DNA of 48,456 nucleotides from Dyadobacter sp. LHD-138. Its GTDB lineage: Bacteria; Bacteroidota; Bacteroidia; Cytophagales; Spirosomataceae. A model generated the notes under the pieces. That model had not been told where the DNA came from. It did not search any database and saw only the letters and a program-made list of their open reading frames with translations. The DNA lies in NCBI RefSeq assembly GCF_030929615.1, contig NZ_JAVFVU010000049.1:1-48456 (forward strand). Reading direction: 5' to 3'. This document shows positions 25,159-35,600 of the stretch, piece by piece. The position numbers and the translations under genes were made by a program. Each line of letters begins with the position of its first letter. Position 1 is the first letter of the stretch.

Positions 25159-25845
25159 ATGAAAAAAATTATTATTCAGGTGCTTACGGTGATGATCGGA
25201 CACCAAGCCTTTGCCCAGAAAGACGTTGTTGTCAACGCACTCGCCAAATATAAGCTGGATGAAACGATTCTGGATGAAAAATTAAGACTAAAACCTACCG
25301 ACTATTCTTATGATTTGAAGGAAACAGTTGCCACAGAAGGAACGCAGAAGGTTATTCTGGGGCATTATGACGCTTCTAAAAGTGAAGACGACCGTTGGAC
25401 TGTTATTTCTTCGGACGACCAGGAACCCAGTACGACCGAAATTAAACGTTTCAAAAAAGAACACGGAAAAGCCCCCTATCCCCCCACAAAAATTGATGAT
25501 AGCTCGTACAAAGTAGAAAAGGACGATGCCGGAGTACTGGTGGTTAGCTACAAAGTCGACCCGGCTTCGCTGGTAGCTGATAACGCCTTTCTTAAAGATT
25601 GCAGACTTCACCTAACCATTGATACCAAAACGAGTAAATTAATTAAGGTAGAGTCCACGAACGAAAAACCGTTAAAAATCAAAATTTTCAACGTACCCGT
25701 TTTAAACTCATTCTCCGAACTAACCTGGAATGAGACAGAACAGAAATATTTCCCAAAAAAAGACAACATCAACATGACAATCAAATTGCTTGGACAAGAG
25801 GTTCCGACAACAACCATTCTGGAATACTCGAATTTCAAGAAATAG
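25159..25845 (+). CDS. Periplasmic/secreted protein of unknown function
   Basis: The 228-residue product has a signal peptide (MKKIIIQVLTVMIGHQAFAQ) and no Cys lipobox. The mature part alternates charged loops with beta-strands: EGTQKVILGHYDASKSEDD, GVLVVSYKVDPASLVADNAF, CRLHLTIDTKTSKLIKVES. A C-terminal Asn/Lys-rich end reads NMTIKLLGQEVPTTTILEYS. I do not recognise a family. Its position just after the M61 gene and its shared orientation suggest it is a substrate, chaperone or partner of the protease series (inference). A two-way terminator follows. Confidence 0.65.
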   Translation: MKKIIIQVLTVMIGHQAFAQKDVVVNALAKYKLDETILDEKLRLKPTDYSYDLKETVATEGTQKVILGHYDASKSEDDRWTVISSDDQEPSTTEIKRFKKEHGKAPYPPTKIDDSSYKVEKDDAGVLVVSYKVDPASLVADNAFLKDCRLHLTIDTKTSKLIKVESTNEKPLKIKIFNVPVLNSFSELTWNETEQKYFPKKDNINMTIKLLGQEVPTTTILEYSNFKK

Positions 25846-25865
25846 CAGCTGTATGGGCTGCTATG

Positions 25866-25905
25866 AAAAAAATAATCCTGCTGAAACCAGTAGGGTTATT
25901 TTTTT
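25866..25905. terminator. Bidirectional terminator between the periplasmic-protein gene and mscS-like gene
   Basis: AAAAAAATAATCCT (25866-25879) pairs with AGGGTTATTTTTTT (25892-25905) with one G.U pair and a 12-nt loop. T-runs lie on both sides. The right arm overlaps the stop codon of the convergent channel gene (25896-25898). A second small hairpin, TAGCAGC/GCTGCTA (25843-25863), overlaps the stop of the plus-strand gene. Confidence 0.7.
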
Positions 25906-28403
25906 TCGTTCGGCTGCTGCATCGTAACGTTGATATCCTGATGGGTAAACGGAATTACAATGCCATTTTGTCGAAACAACAAATCGATCCGGTTGATTAC
26001 CTGATCCTGGACAACGCCGGACTGATCCATATTACGCACCCAGAAAACCACTTCAAAATCGATCGCATTCGTAGCAAACTCCTTCGTAAGAACCGTTGGC
26101 TGAGGACGTGACATAATATTTTCATTACCTGCAATAGACGCTAAAAGAACATTTTTCACAGTAGCCAGGTCACTACCATAAGCCACACCCACTTTAATCA
26201 CCTGCCGACGTTTGTTCTTGCCCATCGTCCAGTTAATCAGGTGCTGACTAAGCAAATCGCCATTGGGAACAATCATGCTGGCTCCATCCGCCAGCGATAT
26301 CACACTACTCCTAAAACCGATCGATTTCATCGTTCCGAACTTCCCGTTGACCTCCACCTGGTCACCTACGCTGACTGGTCGCTCGAATGCAATAATCAGT
26401 CCACTAACGAGGTTGGTCACCAGGTTTTGCAAACCCAAACCGATACCTACACCCAACGCGCCTATGATAATTGTGAGGCGGTCCAGCGCGATACCCGATG
26501 CAGCAAAAGCGAGTAGTATACCGGCCGTAATAATCAGGATCCGGATAAGCAGCAACCAGTTTGCAGCAATAGAAGCAGCACCCCCCGGATGATCGGACGT
26601 CTGTATCCCCGGATCGGTTGCGAAAAACGACACGAGGCGGGAAAGCAGTACGGCTGAGCCACCGATCCCAATAAACAAGAGCAAATCGCGGATTGTAAAT
26701 TCGTAGTCCCCAATGCTTCTGGATTCAGTGATATAAAGGTTAAATGGGCTGATGATCTGTTTGAATTCAAAGTAGTTACGCCCCACCAGAATAAGCCACC
26801 CCAGGCAAAGCAGGACATACAAAAGTGCCGGAGCCCTGTTTCCCAGCCTATCGAAATTGACATAGAACAGCTTTCTATCCGGACTTTTATAAACCGAGTT
26901 CGCTAGCCTCAGCGCCTCATCGATCATTCTGACGGCCCACAAAAACAAAATTGCGATGATCAAACCAACATAACCACTCACCATCAACGTCTTGGCTAAG
27001 TTATATCTACCTAAAATATTGAAAATCAGTGCAAAAAACTCGGACAAAACAAAGAAACGAATAGCGTAAACAATGTACTTCTCCTTCAAGGTTTCAAGTT
27101 GGTTTCCACGCAGGATTTGTCCGGTATACAACATACCTGCACCAGACAGCGCTAACATCAGCCATCGCTCGGCGATTGAAGCCTGTAAAAGCATATTGTC
27201 CAGACAAACGATCAAGAACAACACCGCCATTGTAAGCCAGAATCTCATCCAATAGCGACTTATATATCCCCTGAAAATGACCGCAAGACTCAGAATCGAA
27301 AAAGACCAGAATAAAATACTGATTATAAAAGGTGGATCTATAAAAATAAATTGCAAAAAGGAAATCACAATCAATACCGAAGCCGGGAGCGGAACAGATA
27401 GCACCCGGGTACTTTCTGGTGGACCTTCAACGGGTCTGCCCTCCCGATAGCGCGACCGCAATGAGTATAAGAAAACAGTGCTAATCAATAAGGCAACAAG
27501 CAGGATTAAAAAACGCCCGCTATAATTGGCCAGGTAAAATTGCAGGACCATTGCCTCCTTTGCATAGGAAAAACGGATTACCTGTGAGACTGTGTTCAGC
27601 CCGGCCGATTCCCACAGATTGGGGAGTTCCCTCGCGAGCAGCCTCTTAGAAAGCTGCTCTTTTTCCGATTCCAGCCCTTCCAGGGCGAGGTCAAGTTCGA
27701 AAACAAGCGGGTCAAGACCAGACTGTATCGTCTGCAAATTCGAAATGGTCTTGTCAATTAAAGAGTCAATTGGTTTGATCGATAGATTCGAGATCATGAG
27801 CTTGTTCATATAAGCCATCACCGTAGCAGAATCCGCTGACAAGGTGTACAGTAATGAATCCGTCGACAAAGAATCGAGCTGGTAGCGGTGACCGACCATC
27901 CGCTCTGTCATCTTATCTATATGGCTTTTACGCGCGCGCATATCCCTCAGCAGCTGTGTCAGGATCGCGGAGGAAACTGTCAGATTTCTATGCGTGGAAA
28001 TTTCTCCTTTTTCAATCGATGTTCCTCCCCTGACCACATTGAAACAAAGCCTCGCTTTCTCGATCTCGGCAGAAACCGAATTCGTATCCAACTCGCTCTT
28101 TATGAACAACTTTGCCGCCTGAATTTCCTTTTCGATACGATCCAGTGTGCGTTGTTGGCCAAATGCTACGGTTTCATCCTCATACTTTCTTCTACTATTT
28201 TCAGCCACACTCCGGATCGCCTGCTGCGCCCGAGACGAAAAGGTCGATTGCTTCTTCGTGGTGGAATCCGGCACCGATTGTCCAAAAGTACTTCCCAAAG
28301 AAAGGATACACACGAAGAGCCCTGAGCACACGAAATTTGTAAAAATACTGGAAGAGAAGGTAAGGTAGTTACCAGTATGCACGTGAATGGGTCGGTTCCG
28401 CAT
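25896..28403 (-). CDS. Large MscS-family mechanosensitive channel (MscK-like architecture)
   Basis: The 835-residue protein has an N-terminal signal, a long helical/coiled periplasmic domain (about 45-300; for example TKKQSTFSSRAQQAIRSVAE), about 10 membrane helices and a C-terminal MscS domain. The pore helix is IIIGALGVGIGLGLQNLVTN and the beta-domain begins ERPVSVGDQVEVNGKFGTMK. These channels open under membrane tension to release solutes during osmotic downshock. The total length and the periplasmic extension resemble E. coli MscK and YbiO. ATG at 28403 fits. It is monocistronic and convergent with the envelope-protease series. Confidence 0.9.
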   Translation of the reverse strand: MRNRPIHVHTGNYLTFSSSIFTNFVCSGLFVCILSLGSTFGQSVPDSTTKKQSTFSSRAQQAIRSVAENSRRKYEDETVAFGQQRTLDRIEKEIQAAKLFIKSELDTNSVSAEIEKARLCFNVVRGGTSIEKGEISTHRNLTVSSAILTQLLRDMRARKSHIDKMTERMVGHRYQLDSLSTDSLLYTLSADSATVMAYMNKLMISNLSIKPIDSLIDKTISNLQTIQSGLDPLVFELDLALEGLESEKEQLSKRLLARELPNLWESAGLNTVSQVIRFSYAKEAMVLQFYLANYSGRFLILLVALLISTVFLYSLRSRYREGRPVEGPPESTRVLSVPLPASVLIVISFLQFIFIDPPFIISILFWSFSILSLAVIFRGYISRYWMRFWLTMAVLFLIVCLDNMLLQASIAERWLMLALSGAGMLYTGQILRGNQLETLKEKYIVYAIRFFVLSEFFALIFNILGRYNLAKTLMVSGYVGLIIAILFLWAVRMIDEALRLANSVYKSPDRKLFYVNFDRLGNRAPALLYVLLCLGWLILVGRNYFEFKQIISPFNLYITESRSIGDYEFTIRDLLLFIGIGGSAVLLSRLVSFFATDPGIQTSDHPGGAASIAANWLLLIRILIITAGILLAFAASGIALDRLTIIIGALGVGIGLGLQNLVTNLVSGLIIAFERPVSVGDQVEVNGKFGTMKSIGFRSSVISLADGASMIVPNGDLLSQHLINWTMGKNKRRQVIKVGVAYGSDLATVKNVLLASIAGNENIMSRPQPTVLTKEFATNAIDFEVVFWVRNMDQSGVVQDQVINRIDLLFRQNGIVIPFTHQDINVTMQQPNEKK

Positions 28404-28738
28404 GAAAATTTATTTAATAGGACGAAGCAATAATAACTAAAAATGACACTACAACAATATTCAAAAAAAATTAGAAAAATACAATTTATGTGACACGAAT
28501 AAATGTCTCAACCACACATTTGGCACACCATAAACAAAATCGCCCCCATCGAGTCATAATATAGCAAAATTTCCTAAACCAACAATGTAGCTATTATTCT
28601 ACAACTGATTGAAAGAAATGACAAAAATAAAAATTGTATTTTTTGTTGTTTTTCTAATGGCACCTATTAACTTCGGTTCCCGAGAAAAACATAAATAGTT
28701 GAGCATTTCTCTAAACCGTATTCCATTCAGCCACCGCT
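28404..28738. other. AT-rich divergent intergenic region
   Basis: These 335 bp separate the leftward channel gene and the rightward DUF2846-type lipoprotein, so both promoters should lie here. The DNA is very AT-rich with A- and T-runs. I saw no exact TAnnTTTG box with a matching -33 element and no open frame of note. Confidence 0.4.
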
Positions 28739-29467
28739 ATGAAAAAAATCGTATATCTGCTTGCCCTAAGCCTCCTTTTCTTGCAGTGCGCTAAACGGAG
28801 CACGTCCCCCACCGATGCTTTCAGGGCTAATCCCCTTGCTGATAGCATCCAGATTTACACCTTGCAGCCCGATGAAAATGTCCCTGAAAAATCAGAATTT
28901 GTGAGGGATATTCAGATGGGTACTTCGATGTTTTCAAGCAACTGTGGGTATAAAAACCTGATGAATTATGCCCAGTTCACTGCCAGGCAGTCCGGAGCCA
29001 ACCTGATCCATTTAACAGAAATCAAAAGACCCGTGCTGGGTAATGGTTGCTACCATGTGACAGCAAAACTTTATAAAAACGCGGATCCGACGCAGATTGA
29101 AAAGCTGGCCAACGAACAAAAACGAGCGAATCAAAGCAGGCTACCCAAGGATGCAGATTATGCGATTGTCAATTTCTATAGGCCTAAAGATTTGGATGGC
29201 GTAGCGATCAGCTACAATATTAAGATGGATGATCAGGGAACCATTGGTCGTTCGTCCAATGGCCACCAGTTTCAATATAAAGTCACTACTTTTGGCAAAC
29301 ACCGGTTTTTGGGAAAGACCAGGAAAGGAGATTCGGTTGTGCTGGACATTCAAAAAGGCCAGGAGTATTTTGTCCGCTGTGGTGTAACCAAGGGCAACAG
29401 CATTGCCATCCCGGATATGTACGTGATAGAAAACTATGTGGGTATCCGCGAAATAGCGGAAATGTAA
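28739..29467 (+). CDS. Lipoprotein with a DUF2846-like domain
   Basis: The 242-residue product has a lipoprotein signal (MKKIVYLLALSLLFLQC). It has two parts. Residues about 40-125 hold a domain with paired Cys (SSNCGYKNLMNYAQFTARQS and GNGCYHVTAKLY), like proteins that sort envelope stress signals. Residues about 140-235 (DYAIVNFYRPKDLDGVAISY, MDDQGTIGRSSNGHQFQYKV, GKHRF, QEYFVRCGV) match DUF2846, a small beta-sandwich common in secreted lipoproteins. Function is unknown. The next gene starts 33 bp later and is probably cotranscribed. Confidence 0.7.
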   Translation: MKKIVYLLALSLLFLQCAKRSTSPTDAFRANPLADSIQIYTLQPDENVPEKSEFVRDIQMGTSMFSSNCGYKNLMNYAQFTARQSGANLIHLTEIKRPVLGNGCYHVTAKLYKNADPTQIEKLANEQKRANQSRLPKDADYAIVNFYRPKDLDGVAISYNIKMDDQGTIGRSSNGHQFQYKVTTFGKHRFLGKTRKGDSVVLDIQKGQEYFVRCGVTKGNSIAIPDMYVIENYVGIREIAEM

Positions 29468-29500
29468 CAACAAAATCACCTATTACTTAATTAAAAACCA

Positions 29501-30346
29501 ATGAAACAGCTATTTACGCTCTTTATCCTCATCGTATTGTCCATCAATTCGCAAGCTCAGAACGGAACAAAAAACGATGTAATTTTGCAACTTAACGGTG
29601 ATGAACTGACCGGAAAAGTCACAGAAATCAATGATGATGCTATCAAATTTGTATATGCCGGCGAGACATTACCCTATTCCATCAAAAAAGCAGACATACT
29701 GAAAATTACCTATGCAAGTGGAAGAATCGAGATATTCAATAAACCCCAACTCAGCTCATCCACTCAGAAAAATCAGACAACTTCCGGCTCCACAGCAGGA
29801 AGCGGTCTTCTGTCAGACCATCATAACAAAATAGCTATTTTACCGTTCGGTTTTATAAAAGACGGGCAAAAAGCTGCTGATGAACTTAGTAATGTGGTAC
29901 AAAATGCCTGCTTTGCTTTTCTGAGTAAACACGCCGGAGTACTTTCAGTGGTGGACACTCGTACCACCAACGCCAAGCTTATCAAGGCAGGCATAACCAG
30001 ACAAAACATTGAAGGTTTCACAATGGACGATATCTGCAACGCAATCGGTGTGGAGTTTATCATTGACGGAACGGTGGTTCTAAATAAGGCCTCGCAGTCG
30101 AGCCTTGCGAGCAACTCATACAGCGATAAGAGCAAAGGCAACCGTAACGAACAGAAGAGTTCCGGCTACGCGACCGCCAGTGCTACTAATTACGAGAACT
30201 ACGAAACGACAATAAATCTGGATATCTACAATGACAAAGGCAACAACATGTTCAGTCAGTCACGCAAATCCTTTTTTAAAACACAGGATGCCTACCAAAA
30301 TGCGCTGGAATATGTCTTAAAAAGATCTCCTTTGTATAGCAAGTAA
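29501..30346 (+). CDS. Secreted CsgG/TolB-like domain protein
   Basis: The 281-residue product has a signal peptide (MKQLFTLFILIVLSINSQAQ). Residues about 24-75 (DVILQLNGDELTGKVTEIND, PYSIKKADILKITYASGR) form the small beta-domain found at the N-terminus of many Bacteroidota envelope proteins. The rest (IAILPFGFIKDGQKAADELS, VVDTRTTNAKLIKAGITRQN, VEFIIDGTVVLNK) resembles the CsgG/TolB-like fold that assembles lipoprotein-linked complexes. A Ser/Asn-rich loop lies at about 195-230. No Cys lipobox is present, so it may be periplasmic. It is paired with the upstream DUF2846-type gene. Confidence 0.65.
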   Translation: MKQLFTLFILIVLSINSQAQNGTKNDVILQLNGDELTGKVTEINDDAIKFVYAGETLPYSIKKADILKITYASGRIEIFNKPQLSSSTQKNQTTSGSTAGSGLLSDHHNKIAILPFGFIKDGQKAADELSNVVQNACFAFLSKHAGVLSVVDTRTTNAKLIKAGITRQNIEGFTMDDICNAIGVEFIIDGTVVLNKASQSSLASNSYSDKSKGNRNEQKSSGYATASATNYENYETTINLDIYNDKGNNMFSQSRKSFFKTQDAYQNALEYVLKRSPLYSK

Positions 30347-31081
30347 TCGCAGAGCGGATCCGAATGGTGAAAATCCGAGCGGTTTTAAGATATTTGAAGC
30401 AGCTCTTGCTGCCGGTTGGCCTAGTGATAAGAATCGCTACGCTGCCGGCAACAGGAGTAATCATTTTTTTACTATTGTCCCGTGGTGACAAATAGTACTC
30501 CAGCACCCGGAGGATTACCTCTTACCCAGACGCTGCACACCCCGTCTAAGAATCTGTGAAATAAATTCGAAAATTTATTTCACAGATTTCATATCGACTG
30601 CAAAGACTAAAATTCGCGTCATACACCTTCCCCCTACCGATATAAACCAAATCGAACAATTGACACGGCTTCTAAGGCTTTTTCAAGCAACAAAACGAGT
30701 TCCGACCGAACTTGATTTGGATACTGCTATAATTAAATTCCGTAGAGACGAGTTAACCTTAAATCGATTATTTAACCAAATTTCCGAAACTGATTCAGGC
30801 AATAAATATAGAGAAGTAACCAAGTGCTCAACTCAGACTCGCGGTCTTTTTTCAAGCTCAAACTACGTTCAATGACACGAATGCAGCAAATCAATTTCTT
30901 GACTCAGAGTTATTAAAAAAAAATGGGTTTGAGTTTCATTTTATTTTGAATAATGGAAAGTTACAACGAAATTGGGGGTGATCAGTGGCTCCGAGCTCTC
31001 CGGTTACAGGGTTTTTCACTGTCGATGATAAGCACATTTCTTAATGCTTTGCCCAGTGCTGTGGTAAAAGTTCTTCGGCTA
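30347..31081. other. Gene-poor region
   Basis: No reading frame here has a recognisable domain. A repeated GCTGCCGG pair at about 30405-30455 could form a small stem, and a strong hairpin lies at 30551-30588. The 71-residue and 68-residue plus-strand frames (30660 and 30953) look like shadow or decayed sequence without a signal peptide or family feature. Confidence 0.4.
30551..30588. terminator. 17-bp perfect hairpin
   Basis: AATCTGTGAAATAAATT (30551-30567) is the exact reverse complement of 30572-30588 with a CGAA tetraloop. It lies 205 bp after the CsgG/TolB-like gene and could end its transcript or be a small element. No gene on the other strand ends close by. Confidence 0.5.
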
Positions 31082-31300
31082 CTATTTGTCACTGTTAGAG
31101 ATATTTTTCAGCAAAAGATGTACAAATGGCAACCCCACAAATACCATCCAAGGCACTAATACCAATGTTAAGATTAGCATTCTTAAATACAATGACATTT
31201 CAGCTAAATAACTACCAAATAACATATAAAGAAGCGTTATCGAAGGGTAAATTACTACCCAAATTTTGATAGCTTGGATAATTTTACTTTTGGTGTTCAT
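31082..31300 (-). CDS. Small two-helix membrane protein
   Basis: The 72-residue product has two predicted membrane helices: IWVVIYPSITLLYMLFG and LRMLILTLVLVPWMVFVGLP. The start (MNTKSKIIQAIKIWVVIYPS) resembles short integral membrane proteins often encoded next to SDR enzymes in Bacteroidota. No catalytic residue is seen. The gene starts 10 bp downstream of the SDR stop, so the two probably form a transcript. Confidence 0.65.
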   Translation of the reverse strand: MNTKSKIIQAIKIWVVIYPSITLLYMLFGSYLAEMSLYLRMLILTLVLVPWMVFVGLPFVHLLLKNISNSDK

Positions 31301-31310
31301 TTAGATTATT

Positions 31311-31907
31311 TTACGGTTTAATAATATGTCCCGTTACAGCTCCAAACAAGCTTTTCTTAAAGCCAAATTCCAATTGCTTCATCGTTGTTGGAATTTCCCC
31401 CGGGAAATAAGGAAAATAATGTGGCGAATTTTCAATTACTGCCGGGCTGACTGCGTTGATACGAATACCATTTGGCAACTCAATTGCAGCAGCTTTTACA
31501 AAACTTTCTACTGCTCCGTTTGCTGCCGATGCGTTAGCAAAATTAATTTGCGGTTCGTGTGTTAATGCTCCTGTGATGAGTGTAAACGAACCTTTTGGAT
31601 TGATGTATTGCTGACCAATTAACACCAAATTAATTTGCCCCATCATTTTTCCTTCAATTCCTTTTTTGAAAGTTTGGTCGTTCAAATTTTTCCAAGGCCC
31701 GACAAAAGTTTCTCCCGCGGTTGTAATCAAGGCATCAAAAGGCCCTATCTTAGCAAACATTTCTTCTATTGATTTGGTAGAGGTTGTATCTACCTGTATC
31801 TCTTCTGATGAACGACTGGCTCTTACTACTTCGTGATTTTCCCTTTCTAACACATTCGCCAAATACTGTCCCATCGTGCCTGATGCACCTACAATTACTA
31901 TTTTCAT
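31311..31907 (-). CDS. Atypical short-chain dehydrogenase/reductase lacking the catalytic Tyr
   Basis: The 198-residue protein begins with MKIVIVGASGTMGQYLANVL, a GxSGxxG NAD(P)-binding loop. SRSSEEIQVDT and FDALITTAGETFVGPW continue the Rossmann fold, then SFTLITGALTHEPQINFANA and AANGAVESFVKAAAIELPN. The usual YxxxK is replaced by N-G-A-V/S-F-V-K: the Lys helix is kept but Tyr is not, as in a known subgroup of short SDR proteins. It may bind cofactor and reduce a substrate by another residue, or serve as a sensor. It is only 198 residues, short for the family, but the C-terminus TGHIIKP looks natural. Confidence 0.75.
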   Translation of the reverse strand: MKIVIVGASGTMGQYLANVLERENHEVVRASRSSEEIQVDTTSTKSIEEMFAKIGPFDALITTAGETFVGPWKNLNDQTFKKGIEGKMMGQINLVLIGQQYINPKGSFTLITGALTHEPQINFANASAANGAVESFVKAAAIELPNGIRINAVSPAVIENSPHYFPYFPGEIPTTMKQLEFGFKKSLFGAVTGHIIKP

Positions 31908-32660
31908 ATTTTATCTTGTTTTATAATGCTCTGCAAAATTACCTTATAGTAAAGCTTGGCTGGTAGGACAAAAATTTAGTCTTGCAGGACATTTTAATAG
32001 GGTGATTGCATCAAAATGGTAAGTTGCGCCAGGCGTGTTAATAAAAAGTCATCATTTCGGGCCACTTTCTTCCTTTTTCTCCTAAGGCTCATTTTTAATG
32101 GTTCTCTCCGTAATAATGTAAGGGCGGTTTTTCTTATTGCTGTCAGATTTCTTGGTCGTTCTTACAACTACCCGAAGCAGAAATACTGAGAATTTGCTTG
32201 TATTCATAACTACCACTAACCAAGTATCACTTATTCAAGAGTGAATACAATTGCAATGAGTTAGTTAGATCCAATTTAAAAAATTCCGGTTAGTATTTAT
32301 GTACCTCCATTTCAAATTACTCTGGGAGATATCTAGAGCAGAATTCAACATCCTTAGCTTTGTTAAAAGAAGAACCAAGCGACAACAAACGAAGATATTA
32401 TCAAATTGAGTTTTAAAATGAATGTAAATCTGGTATATCACCCCGACTTTAGTCTAAACTTCCAACATCCTAATTATGGGAAGCCTACAATTTAAACTTG
32501 ATACCTCAGGAACAAAATATCAGTTCACACAAAAAATATAGATAAAATTACAATAAATTGCAATTTCTTACCGAGACCCATATCGTAGTTAAATACTAAT
32601 TTACGTTAATTTGTGCAGTTAAAATTATACCAATATCTGAACTATATTTACTCAAACTGA
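31908..32660. other. Intergenic region upstream of susC
   Basis: In these 753 bp I see no reliable gene. A minus-strand fragment near 32050-32170 reads RTTKKSDSNKKNRPYIITER but is broken by stops, so it may be an IS or gene relic. A TTAATTTG at about 32605 differs by one base from the Bacteroidota -7 consensus TAnnTTTG and might be the susC promoter, but no clear -33 box accompanies it. Confidence 0.35.
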
Positions 32661-35600
32661 ATGCGAAACACATTTACCCTCCTGCCCAGCCGTACTGGCT
32701 GGCTGCGCCAGCTCTTGTACACAACATTTGTCATTCTGGCAATCACAGGATACAGCGGTGCTGCCGCCCGCTACCCTTCATCAGGCGTTTCACTTAGATC
32801 GGGACGCTCCACGGCTGACAAGCCCGTAAAGGGAACCATCAAGGACGACGCCGGAAATACCCTTATTGGTGTTAGCGTCGTTGAAAAAGGAACGACAAAC
32901 GGAACGATTACGGATCAGGACGGAAAGTTTAGCATAAGTGTCCGAAGTGAGGACGCAGTGCTGACTATGTCCTTTGTAGGTTTCACCACCAAGGAAATTA
33001 TTGTGGGAAATCAAAGCATGCTTGAACTGGTATTGTCTCAAGATGCCAAGCTCCTCGACGAAGCTATCATTGTAGGTGCACTTGGTATGAAGCTTCAAGA
33101 AAAAGCGCTTGGTTACTCGGTACAAAAGGTAAGCGGCTCCACCATCCAGACTGTAAAGGGAACCAATCTGGCAACGTCCTTAACAGGAAAAGTTTCGGGG
33201 CTTTGGGTGAAGAACAGTACGGAATTTAACGAAGCGCCTACGCTGGACCTTCGTGGGGAAACGCCTCTGTTGGTCATCGACGGCGTACCTTATGTGAACA
33301 TCTCCCTGAAAAACCTTAACCAGGACGATATTGAAAGTATTGACGTACTGAAAGGACCGACAGCGGCGGCTTTGTACGGTTCAAGAGGTGGCAGCGGGGC
33401 CGTCATTGTCACTACCAAACGCGGCGGGACAGGAAAAGGACTTTCCGTTACGGTGAATAGCAACAACATGTTCAACGCGGGCTTTTTGATGTTACCAAAA
33501 GTCCAGCACGCGTACAGTGCCGGATTGGGTAGTGCCTACAGCCCGACTGACTATATCTGGGGAGCCAAACTGGATAACGGCACCATGGCCAACCAGTGGA
33601 ACCCGATTACCAAACAAATGGAAATGTCGGAACTACGGTCGCTGGGGAAAGATAATTTCCGGGACTTTCTGGTACCAGGTCTGATTTCGAACAACAACGT
33701 GAGCGTTACGCAAACTGGCGAGAACGGCAGTTTCCGTGTATCTATGAGCCATATTTACAACAAAGGCCAATACCCTAACCTTAAATCGAACACCACCAGT
33801 TTCAACGTGAGTGGCGATATGAAGATCGGTACAAAGTTCAGTCTGAACAGCCAGGTGGGCTACAACCGTATATCGGCTCCTCAGGTTGCCGGTTCGGGAT
33901 ATGACGCACAGGGCTACATTTACAACATCCTGATGTGGATGGGACCTGAATATGACCTGAGCCTTTACAAAAACAACTACTGGATTACACCCAATGTAAA
34001 ACAAAACTGGCACTACAATGCGTGGTATGATAACCCATACATGATGGCTTATGAAAAGCTGAATGGTATTGAGGAGAACAAAATGAACGCCAGCTTCACA
34101 GCAACACTGGATCTTTTCGAAGGCGCAAAAATTTTGGTTCGGCCAGGATTTGACCTATACCAAAACAACGAGACACGCAGAAACCCGCCGGGAATCCTTT
34201 CTACCCGCGGTTGGGATGCATCCGGATTGTATTCTATTGCTAAACGAAACGGTTACAGCTTTAACGGAGACGCGTTATTCACCTACAATAAAACTTTTGG
34301 TAAACTAGGTATTGATGTGTTGGCCGGTGGTACGATCTTCAAATTTGACAACAATTACCTTTACAGCGCAACCAGAAGCGGATTGCTTATTCCAGGCTAC
34401 TACTCGCTCAACAACTCCGTCGAAAGACCAGATGTGAGCGTCGTTGATCCGAATACCGCTGCATCCAATCCCCGCTTCCGCAAACAGGTAAACAGCTTGC
34501 TGGGAAAAATAAGTTTGGCCTACAACAACACCTTCTTCCTGGATGTAACGGGCCGTAATGACTGGAGCTCATCTATGCCTGCGAAGACAAACAGTTACTT
34601 TTATCCTTCAGCGGGTGCAAGTGTCGTAGTCAGTGAGTTTTTCCAAACCTTGCCCAATTGGCTTGATTTCTGGAAAGTACGTGGTTCCTGGACGCTTTCC
34701 AAGTCTGACCTGGGTGTTTATGCAACCAACAACACCTACAACACATCGACTGGTGTCTGGAGCGGCCTGAACTCTGCGGCTTACCCGGGTACCATTATCG
34801 ACGGCGTAAACGTAGTGGCGGAGGCGAACCGTACATGGGAAATTGGAACAGCGGCTTACTTCCTGAAGAAACGTTTAAAACTGGACGTTGCCTACTTCAA
34901 CAAGTATAATTACAACATTCAAACCAGCGCCCCGATATCGCAGGCTTCCGGTTTTAACAGCACGTTGATCAACATTGATCAGACCTATGTCCGCAAGGGG
35001 ATGGAAATCACGCTTGCTGCAACCGTGCTCAAAAAAGGTGATTGGCAGTGGGATGCAACGGCCAACTGGTCCTACAACCACCGCTACTTCAAAGCACTGG
35101 ATCCACAATATTCTGCCAAAAACAGCTGGACAAAAGTGGGCGGGCGCACGGATACGTACACCGGGGCAACCTGGCTAAAAGATCCACAAGGCAACCTGAT
35201 CCACCAGGCTAATGGTCTTACGCAGGCCAGTACCTATAACAGCTTGTATGGTCATACGGATCCAAAGTTCATTTTTGGTTTGGCAAACACGGTTCGTTAC
35301 AAACAATTTACACTCTCTGCGGCATTTGATGGCCGTATCGGCGGATACTTGTTCAACTACTCATCTTACAAAATGTGGGATACCGGTGCCCATCCTGACT
35401 CGGATAACCCATGGCGATATGATGAAGTGGTGAACAAAAACAAGTCGTATGTAGGACAAGGCGTCGTGGTAACTTCCGGTTCTGTTGCATTTGACAATAT
35501 GGGTAACATCACCAGCGATACGCGTGAGTATGGGCCTAACACCACAAAGGTCTCTTACGAAACTTATGCGCGTCGTTACGGTGACGGAACACGTGGCGTG

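Noticed and set aside
24436..25206. 256-residue open frame antisense to the M61 gene
   Set aside because: It is a codon-composition shadow of a clear peptidase gene with HExxH and PDZ features.
30660..31159. Two 68-71 residue plus-strand frames
   Set aside because: They lack starts in good context, signals or domains and lie in a gene-poor region with many stops.
32041..32170. Minus-strand fragment RTTKKSDSNKKNRPYIITER
   Set aside because: It is broken by stops and cannot be tied to a named family.
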